The position numbers and the translations under genes were made by a program. 64,000 nt of DNA, taken from positions 3,224,001 to 3,288,000 of the forward strand of contig NC_020516.1 of NCBI RefSeq assembly GCF_000349945.1, read 5' to 3'. This DNA is from Azoarcus sp. KH32C. GTDB taxonomy: Bacteria; Pseudomonadota; Gammaproteobacteria; Burkholderiales; Rhodocyclaceae. This document shows positions 1-8,182 of this stretch, one piece after another; position 1 is the stretch's first letter, and every line of letters begins with the position of its first letter. The notes below the pieces were generated by a model that saw nothing but the letters and a program-made list of their open reading frames with translations, was not told the DNA's origin and did not search any database.

Positions 1-2
1 AC

Positions 3-41
3 AACACAAAGGCCACTCTTCGGAGTGGCCTTTGTGTTTTT
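3..41 (+). terminator. Rho-independent terminator of a gene left of the window
   Basis: A perfect 16-bp stem (3-18 with 23-38) closes on a TTCG tetraloop and runs into five T residues at 37-41. This is a textbook terminator for plus-strand transcription entering from outside the window. Read on the minus strand it could also stop the small gene ending at 61, but the T-run there is poor. Confidence 0.85.
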
Positions 42-60
42 CGGTCTGCGTCGGCACTTC

Positions 61-390
61 CTATCCGCGCCAGATCACCCAGTATTTCTGCGGCCACCTC
101 AAGGACCCCCACCACCGCTCGCCCTGATCGTGGAGTTCGATCCCGTCCGACGTCAGCGTGTAGTAGTGCGCCTGCAGCCCTTCGGTCCCGCACGGAACGA
201 TGTAACCGTTACGTTCCAGAAATCCGAAGTAATGCACGGCCAGCGGGACGCCTTCGAGATGCATCAGACACGACAGATCCCATAGTCGTATGAACGGATG
301 CCCAGATCGCATTGCGCGCAACAAGCGCAGCACATGCCAACGATGCGGAACACGTTCCTGACGGCGAAAATCGACGGCGCTCGAAGTCAT
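61..390 (-). CDS. Small hypothetical protein, possibly winged-helix-like
   Basis: This 109-residue protein is not one I recognise. The ATG at 390 was chosen because GGAGATC sits just upstream on the minus strand; a longer reading frame exists but its extra N-terminus (Cys/Arg-rich, no RBS) looks spurious. The middle of the protein (about residues 30-80) alternates short helices and could be a small winged-helix-type fold, with tryptophan-rich C-terminal residues (WWGSLRWPQKYW). No catalytic motif or membrane segment is visible. It is transcribed away from the fix operon, so its promoter region would be shared with the NifA-type control region. Function unknown. Confidence 0.55.
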   Translation of the reverse strand: MTSSAVDFRRQERVPHRWHVLRLLRAMRSGHPFIRLWDLSCLMHLEGVPLAVHYFGFLERNGYIVPCGTEGLQAHYYTLTSDGIELHDQGERWWGSLRWPQKYWVIWRG

Positions 391-723
391 GAGGATCTCC
401 CGGCTTAAGCGTTCGAGGCAGGCCCTTGAGAAACAAGATCGGCTCCCCGTCTGCACAGCCCGGACATCGGACCAGCTCTCGCCAGGGGGAAACGATTCGG
501 TGCAGGAAAGCACCTGATTCGAGTCTAGGCGGGTGATTGCAAGTTTCAAGGACAACCCGGTGGGCGCTCCCACAAAACATACGCAGGGCACGTTCCGGTG
601 TACGAATACCCACAAGCCGGCTCCCGCCACGTGTTGCAAACGCGACCAGTGAAATAAACGCGACAAAACAGCAACGTTCTGTTTTTATTTATATTTTCAA
701 GACTTAACAATAGAAAATCCGCT
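391..723. other. Intergenic control region between the small gene and the fix operon
   Basis: There is no credible coding sequence in these 333 bases; the open frames present have shadow-like composition and no ribosome binding site. The right half becomes AT-rich (about 670-720), as expected just upstream of a promoter. The NifA-type site at 599-614 lies here. Confidence 0.6.
599..614 (+). promoter_or_regulatory. Candidate NifA upstream activator site (TGT-N10-ACA)
   Basis: The sequence is TGT, exactly ten bases, then ACA, the established NifA binding pattern. It lies about 110 bp upstream of the -24 element at 724, within the usual range for NifA sites, which act through DNA looping. The motif is short enough to occur by chance; the pairing with a good sigma-54 promoter and fix genes is what supports it. 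Confidence 0.7.
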
Positions 724-739
724 TGGCACAGGTCCTGCA
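724..739 (+). promoter_or_regulatory. Sigma-54 (-24/-12) promoter of the fdx-fixABCX operon
   Basis: TGGCAC at 724-729 and CTGCA at 735-739 match the consensus TGGCACG-N4-TTGCW, with the invariant GG and GC separated by exactly 10 bases. The only differences are A for G after TGGCAC and C for T in TTGC. Transcription would start near 750, about 50 bp before the ferredoxin ATG. With the TGT-N10-ACA site upstream, this is a standard NifA-dependent arrangement. Confidence 0.85.
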
Positions 740-798
740 ATATGGCCATTGGAAGCGCTGCCGGCCGGCAGCACGAATGGCAAATATGCGAGGACATC

Positions 799-1017
799 AT
801 GGCCTACAAAATTCTCACCTCTTCCTGCACCGCTTGCGGGGCCTGTGAGCCCGAATGCCCGAACGACGCCATCAAGGAAAAGAACGGCATGTTCGCGATC
901 AAGGCCGATTTGTGTACCGAGTGCATCGGCCACTACGACGATCCGCAGTGCATCGCGCAGTGTCCTTCGGACGGCACGATCGTGGTCGACAAGAGCGTGC
1001 CGCGTTATCAAGCCTGA
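799..1017 (+). CDS. 2[4Fe-4S] ferredoxin, first gene of the fix operon
   Basis: This is a 72-residue bacterial-type ferredoxin with two cluster motifs: CTACGACEPECP near residues 10-21, and a second CxxC that is separated from the next cysteine by a longer loop (CTECIGHYDDPQC) before CP. That extra loop marks the Allochromatium (Alvin)-type/FdxN subgroup, which carries clusters of very low potential. As the first gene behind a sigma-54/NifA promoter and directly before fixA, it is the likely electron carrier to nitrogenase, reduced by FixABCX. It could be named fdxN or fdx; the exact name cannot be settled from the sequence alone. A similar ferredoxin lies at 41946-42140. Confidence 0.85.
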   Translation: MAYKILTSSCTACGACEPECPNDAIKEKNGMFAIKADLCTECIGHYDDPQCIAQCPSDGTIVVDKSVPRYQA

Positions 1018-1033
1018 GAGACCGGGAGCTGCC

Positions 1034-1879
1034 ATGCACAGCGTCGTCTGTATCAAGCAGGTGCCCGACTCGGCGCAGATCCGCGTACATCCGGTCACCA
1101 ACACGATCATGCGCCAGGGCGTCCCGGCGATCATCAATCCCTACGACCTTTTTGCGCTCGAAGAGGCCCTGCGCCTGAAGGACAGGTTTGGCGGCACAGT
1201 GACGGTGATCACGATGGGACCGCCGATGGCCGAGGTGGCGCTGCGCAAGTGCCTGTCCTTCGGCGCGGACGACGCGATCCTCGTTTCGGACCGCGCCTTC
1301 GCAGGTGCCGATACCCTGGCGACGTCCTGCGCCCTCGCCTCCGCGATCAACAAGATCCGCGAAAACATGCCGGTCGATCTGATCTTCACGGGCAAGCAGA
1401 CGATCGACGGCGACACCGCGCAAGTGGGACCCGGCATCGCCAAGCGGCTCGACTATCAGCTTCTGACCTATGTCTCGGCGATTCGCGAGATCGATCACGA
1501 CAATCGCGAGATCGTCGTCGAGCGGCGCGCCGAAGGCGGGGTGCAGGTGCTGCGCACGAAGCTGCCGTGCCTGATCACCATGCTCGAAGGCACGAACGAG
1601 ATGCGCTACGCGGACATGGACGACATGTTCCGCGCTGCGCGCTACCCGCTGAAGCTCTGGGATCGCGTCGCGGCCGGCATCGAGAACCCGGACGTAGTGG
1701 GTCTCAAGGGCAGCCCCACCGTGGTGGGCAAGGTGTTCGCACCGAAGCCGCGCAACAAGCGCGCCGAGATCGTCGAGACGATCGACAACGATCCGAAGAA
1801 CCTCGCGGCGACGCTGCTCGCGAAGGTCTTCACCCAGCATCCCAAACTCGAGCGTGAAATCGCTCGTCTGGCCAAGTGA
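1034..1879 (+). CDS. fixA: FixA, electron transfer flavoprotein beta-type subunit
   Basis: A 281-residue member of the ETF beta family, which opens with the family-typical MHSVVCIKQVPDSAQIRV stretch. FixA and FixB form the flavin heterodimer of the FixABCX complex. It takes electrons from NADH and bifurcates them, sending one to quinone through FixC/FixX and one to ferredoxin or flavodoxin for nitrogenase. It begins 17 bp after the ferredoxin stop with GGGAG as ribosome binding site. It ends 10 bp before fixB, consistent with one transcript. Length and order match fixABCX operons in diazotrophic Azoarcus and Azotobacter. Confidence 0.93.
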   Translation: MHSVVCIKQVPDSAQIRVHPVTNTIMRQGVPAIINPYDLFALEEALRLKDRFGGTVTVITMGPPMAEVALRKCLSFGADDAILVSDRAFAGADTLATSCALASAINKIRENMPVDLIFTGKQTIDGDTAQVGPGIAKRLDYQLLTYVSAIREIDHDNREIVVERRAEGGVQVLRTKLPCLITMLEGTNEMRYADMDDMFRAARYPLKLWDRVAAGIENPDVVGLKGSPTVVGKVFAPKPRNKRAEIVETIDNDPKNLAATLLAKVFTQHPKLEREIARLAK

Positions 1880-1889
1880 GGACGAGATC

Positions 1890-2972
1890 ATGAACGAACC
1901 CGTCAAGAAGCCAGCGCGCAAGAAGGTCGAAGTCGATCCGCGCTTCGTCAATTACAAGCACGTGTGGGTCTTCATCGAGGCCGAGCGTGGCGTCGTGCAT
2001 CCCGTGTCGTGGGAACTGCTCGGCGAAGGGCGAAAACTCGCCGACTCGCTGGGCGTCGAGCTCGCCGGGGTCGTGATGGGCCCGCCGGGCGAGCGGACGC
2101 GCGCGATCTGCGGCGAGGCTTTCCACTACGGCGCCGACCTGTGCTACCTCGTGCGGGACGAAGCCTTGCACGACTACCGGAACGAACCCTATACGAAGGC
2201 ACTCACCGAGCTGGTCAACACCTACCAGCCGGAAATCCTGATGCTCGGCGCCTCGACGCTTGGTCGTGACCTCGCCGGCTCGGTCGCGACGACACTCGCC
2301 ACCGGGCTCGTCGCCGACTGCACCGAACTCGTCATTGAGGCCGAATCGCGCAACCTGGCATCGACGCGCCCGACCTTCGGCGGCTCGCTCCTCTGCACGA
2401 TCATGACGCAGCGCCATCGCCCGCAGATGGCGACGGTACGGCCGCGGGTGATGGCGATGCCGGAGCCGGACACCTCGCGCACGGGCCGCATCGTCGAGCA
2501 CACAGTGACGTTCGTCGAATCGTCGATCATCACCAAGGTCCTCGAGTACATCCCGGACAACCTGCAGGACAAGCCGCAACTCGCCTTCGCCGACATCATC
2601 GTCGCCGGCGGGCGCGGCCTGAAGAAGCAGGAGAACTTCCAGCTCGTGTGGGATCTAGCGAAGGTGCTGGGCGCCGAAGTCGGCGCGTCGCGCCCCATCG
2701 TTCAGGCAGGCTGGGCGGAACTCGATCGCCAGGTCGGCCAGTCCGGCAAGACCGTGAGACCGAAGCTCTATATCGCAGCCGGCATCTCGGGCGCGATTCA
2801 GCACCGCGTGGGCATGGACGGCGCCGATGTGATCATCGCGATCAACAACGACGCGAACGCCCCGATCTTCGACTTCGCGCACTACGGCATCGTCGGCAAC
2901 GCGATGCAGATCCTGCCCGCCCTCACCGACGCCTTCCGCGCCCAGATCGCACAGGCGCGCAAAGCCGGCTGA
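1890..2972 (+). CDS. fixB: FixB, electron transfer flavoprotein alpha-type subunit
   Basis: This 360-residue protein has the ETF alpha layout: an N-terminal nucleotide-binding-like domain (about residues 25-200) and a C-terminal FAD domain carrying VAGGRGLKKQENF and, further on, the QSGKTVRPKLYIAAGISGAI motif that holds FAD. An in-frame ATG lies upstream inside fixA, but the ATG at 1890 is preceded by GTGAGGACGAG and gives the expected N-terminus. The first 15 residues are lysine-rich. It pairs with FixA. Confidence 0.93.
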   Translation: MNEPVKKPARKKVEVDPRFVNYKHVWVFIEAERGVVHPVSWELLGEGRKLADSLGVELAGVVMGPPGERTRAICGEAFHYGADLCYLVRDEALHDYRNEPYTKALTELVNTYQPEILMLGASTLGRDLAGSVATTLATGLVADCTELVIEAESRNLASTRPTFGGSLLCTIMTQRHRPQMATVRPRVMAMPEPDTSRTGRIVEHTVTFVESSIITKVLEYIPDNLQDKPQLAFADIIVAGGRGLKKQENFQLVWDLAKVLGAEVGASRPIVQAGWAELDRQVGQSGKTVRPKLYIAAGISGAIQHRVGMDGADVIIAINNDANAPIFDFAHYGIVGNAMQILPALTDAFRAQIAQARKAG

Positions 2973-2995
2973 CATTCAGATCCAGGAGAAGATTC

Positions 2996-4300
2996 ATGGC
3001 CGAAAAGTTTGATGTCATCGTCGTCGGCGCCGGCATGGCCGGAAACGCCGCCGCCTACACGGCCGCCAAGGCGGGCCTCAAGGTGCTTCAGATCGAGCGC
3101 GGGGAATACCCCGGCTCGAAGAACGTGCAGGGCGCGATCCTGTATGCCGACGCGATCGAGAAGATCATCCCGGAGTTCCGCGAGTCGGCACCGCTCGAGC
3201 GCCATCTGATCGAACAACGTGTCTGGGTGCTCGACGACACGTCCCACGTCGGCAGCAACTACCGCTCGGAGGAGTTCAACCGCGAGCCGTACAACCGCTA
3301 CACGATCATCCGCGCCCAGTTCGACAAGTGGTTCTCGGAGCAGGTCACCAAAGCCGGCGGTCTGGTCATCTGCGAGACGACGGTACAGGAGCTGCTGATG
3401 GACGGCAATCGCGTCGTTGGCGTGCGCACCGACCGCAAGAACGGCGACGTCTTCGCCGACTGCGTGATCCTTGCCGACGGAGTGAATTCCCTGCTCGCCA
3501 GGAAGGCTGGTTTCCACGAGGAACTCAAGCCGAAGGACATCGCACTGGCGGTCAAGGAGATCCACTTCCTGCCCCAGGAGACGATCGAGTCCCGCTTCAA
3601 CATCGGCGAGGACGAAGGTGTCGTCATCGAGATGGCGGGCAAGATCACCGCGGGCATGATGGGGACCGCTTTCCTCTACACCAACCGCGAATCGATCACG
3701 CTCGGCGTCGGATGCATGCTGTCGGACTTCAAGAAGCAGAAGACGACGCCCTACCAGCTGCTCGAACAGATGAAGGCGCATCCCTCGATCAAGCCGCTGA
3801 TTGCGGGTTCGGAAATGAAGGAATACGCGGCACACCTGATTCCCGAAGGCGGCTACGAAGCGATTCCGCCCGTCTATGGTGACGGCTGGATGATCGCCGG
3901 CGACGCGGGCATGTTCGTCAATGGCATCCACCGCGAAGGCTCCAACCTCGCGATGACCACCGGCCAGATCGCCGCCGAGACGCTGATCGACCTCAAGACC
4001 GCCGGCAAGGAATGTTCGGCCCGGAACCTCAAGGTCTATCGCCAGCGTCTCGACGCCAGCTTCGTCATGAAGGACCTGAAGAAGTACCGGAAGATGCCGG
4101 AGATCTTCCACAAGAGCCCGCAGTTCTTCACCACCTATCCGGAGCTGCTCAACCGCGCTGCGCACACGATGGTGAAGGTCGACGGTATCGACAAGAAGAC
4201 CAAGGAACGCGAAATCCGCGGCAGCTTCCTCGCCGCCCGCTCGCTGACCGGTCTGTTCGGCGATGCCTTCAAGCTGTGGCGCGCCTTCCAGGCCCGCTGA
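2996..4300 (+). CDS. fixC: FixC, flavoprotein quinone oxidoreductase
   Basis: A 434-residue FAD protein related to ETF:quinone oxidoreductase. The dinucleotide fold is at the extreme N-terminus (VIVVGAGMAGNAAAY, residues 7-21), and a second FAD-contact region lies around GDAGMFVNGIHREGSN (residues 300-320). FixC passes high-potential electrons from the FixAB flavin to the quinone pool while FixAB reduces ferredoxin. AGGAGAA precedes the ATG. It sits 23 bp after fixB and 24 bp before fixX. Confidence 0.93.
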   Translation: MAEKFDVIVVGAGMAGNAAAYTAAKAGLKVLQIERGEYPGSKNVQGAILYADAIEKIIPEFRESAPLERHLIEQRVWVLDDTSHVGSNYRSEEFNREPYNRYTIIRAQFDKWFSEQVTKAGGLVICETTVQELLMDGNRVVGVRTDRKNGDVFADCVILADGVNSLLARKAGFHEELKPKDIALAVKEIHFLPQETIESRFNIGEDEGVVIEMAGKITAGMMGTAFLYTNRESITLGVGCMLSDFKKQKTTPYQLLEQMKAHPSIKPLIAGSEMKEYAAHLIPEGGYEAIPPVYGDGWMIAGDAGMFVNGIHREGSNLAMTTGQIAAETLIDLKTAGKECSARNLKVYRQRLDASFVMKDLKKYRKMPEIFHKSPQFFTTYPELLNRAAHTMVKVDGIDKKTKEREIRGSFLAARSLTGLFGDAFKLWRAFQAR

Positions 4301-4324
4301 ACGACCGTCGCAAGGAGAAAGGAA

Positions 4325-4618
4325 ATGACGCAAGTGAAGGTCGAAGAGAAGCTGTTCCAGAACCGCTATCGCGTCGACGCCGGGCGGCCGCACATCCACA
4401 TCAAGCAACCGGACCTGTGCGCCAACCACTGCACCGAGCAGCAATGCACCACCTGCTGTCCGGCTGGCTGCTATATCGCCGAGGGCAATGGCAGGGTCGT
4501 GCTGATCACCGACGGCTGCCTCGAATGCGGCACCTGCCGCATCATCTGCGACGAGCATCGCAACGTCGCTTGGGAATGGCCGCGCGGCGGCTTCGGCATC
4601 CTGTTCAAATTCGGCTGA
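4325..4618 (+). CDS. fixX: FixX, ferredoxin-like subunit of the Fix complex
   Basis: This 97-residue protein has the FixX cysteine pattern: CANHCTEQQCTTCCP, then CLECGTCRIIC and a final WEWPRGGFGILFKFG tail typical of the family and of the iron-sulfur domain of ETF:quinone oxidoreductase. It forms the membrane-associated electron exit to quinone with FixC. An AAGGAGAAAGGAA ribosome binding site precedes the ATG. Confidence 0.92.
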   Translation: MTQVKVEEKLFQNRYRVDAGRPHIHIKQPDLCANHCTEQQCTTCCPAGCYIAEGNGRVVLITDGCLECGTCRIICDEHRNVAWEWPRGGFGILFKFG

Positions 4619-4627
4619 CGAGGGATC

Positions 4628-5083
4628 ATGGACGACATCCACCTTTTTCTCGCCCACGCCGTCCGGCTTGAAGCCGAAGCTGCCCGGCGCTTTGAAGAAC
4701 TGGCGGACGCGATGGCCACTTTCGGCAACACGGAGGTCGAAACCTTCTTCCGCAAGATGGCGACCTATTCGCGCGAGCATCTTGCCGAAGCCCAGGCGCG
4801 CAGCGGCTTCCGTCCGCTGCCGCCGCTCGCTTCCGATGAATACAGCTGGCCGGACGGGACAAGTCCGGAGACGGCCGGCTGGGCAGGCGTGGACAGCCTG
4901 ATGGGCGTGTCCGACGCGCTGCAGCTCGCACTCCAAAGCGAGCAGGCCGGACGGGATTTCTATGCCGGCATCGCCGCGACGACAAAGAATCCCCGCGTCA
5001 AATCGATGGCCGACGAATTCGCCGTGGAAGAAGCCGAGCATGTGGCCGCGCTGGAGCGCCTCATCGAGCGCTGCGCCGCCTGA
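4628..5083 (+). CDS. Ferritin-like/rubrerythrin-type diiron protein linked to fix genes
   Basis: This 151-residue, all-helical protein carries carboxylate/histidine pairs expected for a diiron four-helix bundle: EAEAARRFEEL near residue 14, YSREH near residue 50, SEQAGRDFY near residue 105 and EEAEH near residue 138. It has no rubredoxin-type CxxC domain, so it is closer to the erythrin-vacuolar/ferritin-like proteins than to full rubrerythrin. It starts 9 bp after fixX, so it is very probably in the same NifA-controlled transcript. A role in peroxide or oxygen detoxification near nitrogenase, or iron handling, is inference. Confidence 0.75.
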   Translation: MDDIHLFLAHAVRLEAEAARRFEELADAMATFGNTEVETFFRKMATYSREHLAEAQARSGFRPLPPLASDEYSWPDGTSPETAGWAGVDSLMGVSDALQLALQSEQAGRDFYAGIAATTKNPRVKSMADEFAVEEAEHVAALERLIERCAA

Positions 5084-5116
5084 ATCGGCTCCGCCGCCGC
5101 TCCGTCCGTCGCCGGC

Positions 5117-7534
5117 TCAATCCTCCTCGCGCCGCCGATGGCGGGGCTTTCGGCCGCCGCTCTGGTCGGCGGCATGCTTCGCACTCGTCATGACCGCCAG
5201 CGCTTCGGCGACACGGTGATTCACGCTCTCGCGCGGCAGAATTCCCTTGGCGTCGGGAATGCCGGCCTCCATACCGGTAAGCAGCGTGATCGCCTCATCC
5301 ACATTGGCCACGGGAAAGACGTGAAACCGGCCGGCCCGGGCGGCCTCCACGACCTCCTCCCGCAGCATCAGCTGTTTCACGCTCGCGGCCGGGATCAGGA
5401 CCCCCTGCTCCCCTGTCAGGCCACGCGCGCGGCACAACTGGAAGAACCCTTCGATCTTCTCATTCACCCTACCGATCGCCTGCACCTCCCCGAACTGATT
5501 GACTGAACCGGTGACCGCGAAACATTGACGAATCGGAACTTGCGCGAGCGCCGAGAGCAAGCAGCAGAGTTCCGCGAGCGACGCCGAATCGCCCTCGACC
5601 GGCCCATACGACTGCTCGAACACGAGACTTGCCGCCAGCGAGAGCGGCTGATGGCGCGCATATCGGGCTGCGAGGAAGGCCGACAAAATGAGCACGCCTT
5701 TCGAGTGGATCGCACCGCCAAGTTCCGTTTCGCGCTCGATGTCGACCACGTCCCCCTCGCCGAGCCGCGCCGTCGCCGTGATCCGCACCGGATGCCCGAA
5801 CTGCTCGCCCGCGATTTCCACGATCACGAGGCCATTGACCTGACCGCAACGGGTACCGTCGGTCGAAATCAGCGTTGTCCCGTCCAGCATCGACTCGAGG
5901 ACGCGTTCCGAATAGCGCCCGAAACGCCGCGCACGCGCCGCAATTGCCCCATCGATCTGAGGAGCGCCCACGACGGGAACCCCGGACTGGCGTGCGTGGT
6001 AGTCCGCTTCCCGCAGCAAATCGGCCAGGTGACGCGTCTGCAAGCTGAGCCGGCCGGCGTCTTCCGCGAGGCGGGCGCCTTCCTCGACCATGCGTGCCAG
6101 CCCTTCGCGATTCACCGGCAGCAGGTTCGATGCACGAGCGAGCGTGGCGAGCAGGCGCACGTATTGGAGGGTCAGCGTGTCCGTGCGCAGCATGTCGTCG
6201 TCGAAGTCCGCGGCGACCTTGAACAAGTCAGGGAAATCCGGGTCGTTCTCGGTCAGGAGGTAGAACAGTTCGCGGTCGCCGATCAGGATAACCTTGACGT
6301 CGCACGGCACCGGCTCGGGCTCGAGCATCTGGACGTTGGTCCAGCCCTGGGCCTCGGCGGGCGGCTCGATGCGAACTTCCCGCGCACGCAGCGCACGTTT
6401 CAATCCCTCCCACGCGAAAGGCTGCGTCAGGAGCCGATCCGCATCTACAACGAGATACCCGCCGCACGCCCGGTGCAGCGCACCGGCGCGAATCAGGTTG
6501 AAGTGGGTGATCAGCACGCCCATCTGCGCGATGAACTCCACGCGACCGATGAGGTTTCCGAACACGGGATTGTCCTCGTACACGATCGGGGCGCCATGTG
6601 TCGAGGAGTGATCGACCAGCAGCTTCACCTGATAGCGATGGAACCGCTGCCCGCCGTCCTCACCCGCTTCGTCCTCGTCCTCCAAGCTTTCCTGCTCGGC
6701 CGCATTCTCCAGCACGTCCTGGGCAACGGCATCGAGAAAGCGCAACACCTCGGGCAGTTCTGCGTATGTTTCACGCATCGGACGTATCAGATGCGTGACG
6801 GCCGGCGCCAGCGCGTCGCGGGCCGCCCGCTTGACCGATTCCCGCAAGGCGGTGCGCCAACCGGGGAAGTCATCGAGGAGATCGGCGAGCTTTTCGCTCC
6901 ATGCGCTCACCTTGCCTTCGATCGCTGCGCGTTCGGCCGGCGGCAAGGCTTCGAACGCGTCCGGCGACATCGCCTCGCCGTTGGCGGTCGGAGCAAAGAC
7001 AAAACCTTCGGGGGTCTGCAGCAGCGAGACGCCATCTGCCGAACATGCCTCGCCGAGCTCTCGCAAGGCCTTCTCTTCCCGGGACTTGTGCGCCTGCAGC
7101 AGGGAGTCGACGCGATCGCGATGCGTATCCGCCTCAAGCGCGGCTTCGATCGCCGGACCGAGGTCCGCGATGAAGGTCTGCATCTGCGCATGCAACGCTG
7201 CTCCGCGCCCAGCGGGAAGCTTGAGCAAGCGAGGGCGGTGGGGATTGTCAAAGTCGTTGAGATAGCACAGGTCCGGGGGAACCTCGCGACGCTCGGCGAA
7301 TTCGCGCAGCAAGCGCAAGGCCACCGCGTGCCGCCCAGTCCCTGCCTCGCCTAGGACGAACAGATGGTAGCCGGGCTGCCCGATCGCCAGACCGAATCGC
7401 AATGCCTGTTCGGCCCGCGCCTGCCCCAGGCCGCCCGGCAGGTCCACCAAATCGTCGGTCGTCTCGAAATCGGGCCAGTCAGGCATGCAGCGTCGGCACA
7501 GATTCTCAGCCGACAGCGGACCGGGGCGAGCCAT
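5117..7534 (-). CDS. Lon-family ATP-dependent protease (LonB-like AAA protein)
   Basis: An 805-residue protein with an N-terminal AAA-type P-loop (GEAGTGRH, about residue 65) and a C-terminal Lon peptidase domain. The catalytic serine lies in EGDSAS near residue 650 and the catalytic lysine in NEKIEGFF exactly 43 residues later, the same separation as in E. coli Lon. It lacks the large N-terminal substrate domain of LonA. Its long insert between the P-loop and protease halves matches the YcbZ-like branch of Lon-related proteins. AGGAGAA precedes the ATG. It converges with the fix operon, with 33 bp between the stops. The substrate is unknown. Confidence 0.85.
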   Translation of the reverse strand: MARPGPLSAENLCRRCMPDWPDFETTDDLVDLPGGLGQARAEQALRFGLAIGQPGYHLFVLGEAGTGRHAVALRLLREFAERREVPPDLCYLNDFDNPHRPRLLKLPAGRGAALHAQMQTFIADLGPAIEAALEADTHRDRVDSLLQAHKSREEKALRELGEACSADGVSLLQTPEGFVFAPTANGEAMSPDAFEALPPAERAAIEGKVSAWSEKLADLLDDFPGWRTALRESVKRAARDALAPAVTHLIRPMRETYAELPEVLRFLDAVAQDVLENAAEQESLEDEDEAGEDGGQRFHRYQVKLLVDHSSTHGAPIVYEDNPVFGNLIGRVEFIAQMGVLITHFNLIRAGALHRACGGYLVVDADRLLTQPFAWEGLKRALRAREVRIEPPAEAQGWTNVQMLEPEPVPCDVKVILIGDRELFYLLTENDPDFPDLFKVAADFDDDMLRTDTLTLQYVRLLATLARASNLLPVNREGLARMVEEGARLAEDAGRLSLQTRHLADLLREADYHARQSGVPVVGAPQIDGAIAARARRFGRYSERVLESMLDGTTLISTDGTRCGQVNGLVIVEIAGEQFGHPVRITATARLGEGDVVDIERETELGGAIHSKGVLILSAFLAARYARHQPLSLAASLVFEQSYGPVEGDSASLAELCCLLSALAQVPIRQCFAVTGSVNQFGEVQAIGRVNEKIEGFFQLCRARGLTGEQGVLIPAASVKQLMLREEVVEAARAGRFHVFPVANVDEAITLLTGMEAGIPDAKGILPRESVNHRVAEALAVMTSAKHAADQSGGRKPRHRRREED

Positions 7535-7640
7535 GCAGTCGTTCTCCTGATGCCGGAAAACAAACGGGAGACTCCATCTACTGCACCGGAACCGCCATCG
7601 TCCAGATACCGAAGCGGTTCAGGTCGGGAAATCGTGTCCC

Positions 7641-7925
7641 CTATCGGATTCCCCGGCGCGAGACATCGCCCCACCGGGAATCTTCCTGCAATGCAATCAC
7701 GTGCTCGAACTGCGGAAATTTGCGGTCATGCTCCATCATCAGGCGCATCAGCGTCAGAGCATGCTCCTTCGGAAACCCTTGGCGGGTCCCGCCTCGCGTA
7801 TCAGTCATCAGCTGGAAAAGCAGCTTCCGGCACTCCGCCGACCCCCACATCGCCTCGATCTTCCGGAGATGCGGAAACTTTGCGAAGAGTTCAGCGACAG
7901 GGATTTCAATTGCGCTTGAAGACAT
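7641..7925 (-). CDS. Small hypothetical protein
   Basis: A 94-residue protein, mainly helical, with MWGSAECRKLLFQLMTDTRG in the middle and a charged C-terminus. I do not recognise the family. Start choice is uncertain. The ATG at 7925 has no clear ribosome binding site, and an in-frame TTG at 7943 is possible. It lies between the Lon-like gene (106 bp away, same strand) and a divergent moaA, so it may share the control region holding the inverted repeat at 7977-7995. No cysteine cluster, membrane segment or signal peptide is visible. Confidence 0.5.
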   Translation of the reverse strand: MSSSAIEIPVAELFAKFPHLRKIEAMWGSAECRKLLFQLMTDTRGGTRQGFPKEHALTLMRLMMEHDRKFPQFEHVIALQEDSRWGDVSRRGIR

Positions 7926-7976
7926 AGGGAATGCGGCATCCAATTGAGGTCAATTCACGCAAGATCTACTACTTTA

Positions 7977-7995
7977 GTTTTGTATCCCACAAAAC
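7977..7995. repeat. Perfect inverted repeat GTTTTGT-N5-ACAAAAC, candidate operator
   Basis: Two 7-bp arms (7977-7983 and 7989-7995) are exact reverse complements around ATCCC. The site sits between the divergent small gene (start 7925) and moaA (start 8183). It is not followed by a T-run, so an operator is more likely than a terminator. It does not match the ModE or FNR consensus. The binding protein is unknown. Confidence 0.45.
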
Positions 7996-8182
7996 GGTTC
8001 CTCGCCAGCTGAGACAAATACGTAAGCGGTCTCGCAAATCCAGCGTGGCACCAAGCGTAGATTCACATCTCACCCTTGCAGTGGAACGCAACGCTGCCGA
8101 TAATCGTCCAAACAGCTGTCAGCCCAGACGACTCTCTGCAACTCCTTCCCCTTGCATTGTGGCGCCCGCATCCAAAAATGCA

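Noticed and set aside
2882..5041. Long minus-strand open frame of about 719 codons across fixC, fixX and the ferritin-like gene
   Set aside because: It lies opposite well-supported fix genes, has biased Arg/Val/Asp composition typical of antisense frames in GC-rich DNA, and has no RBS.
5525..7354. Long plus-strand open frame across the Lon-family gene
   Set aside because: Antisense shadow of the Lon-like protein; the minus frame has P-loop and Ser/Lys dyad, the plus frame has no motif.
8046..8061. TGGCAC at 8046-8051 as a possible sigma-54 promoter for moaA
   Set aside because: The -12 GC is absent at the required spacing.
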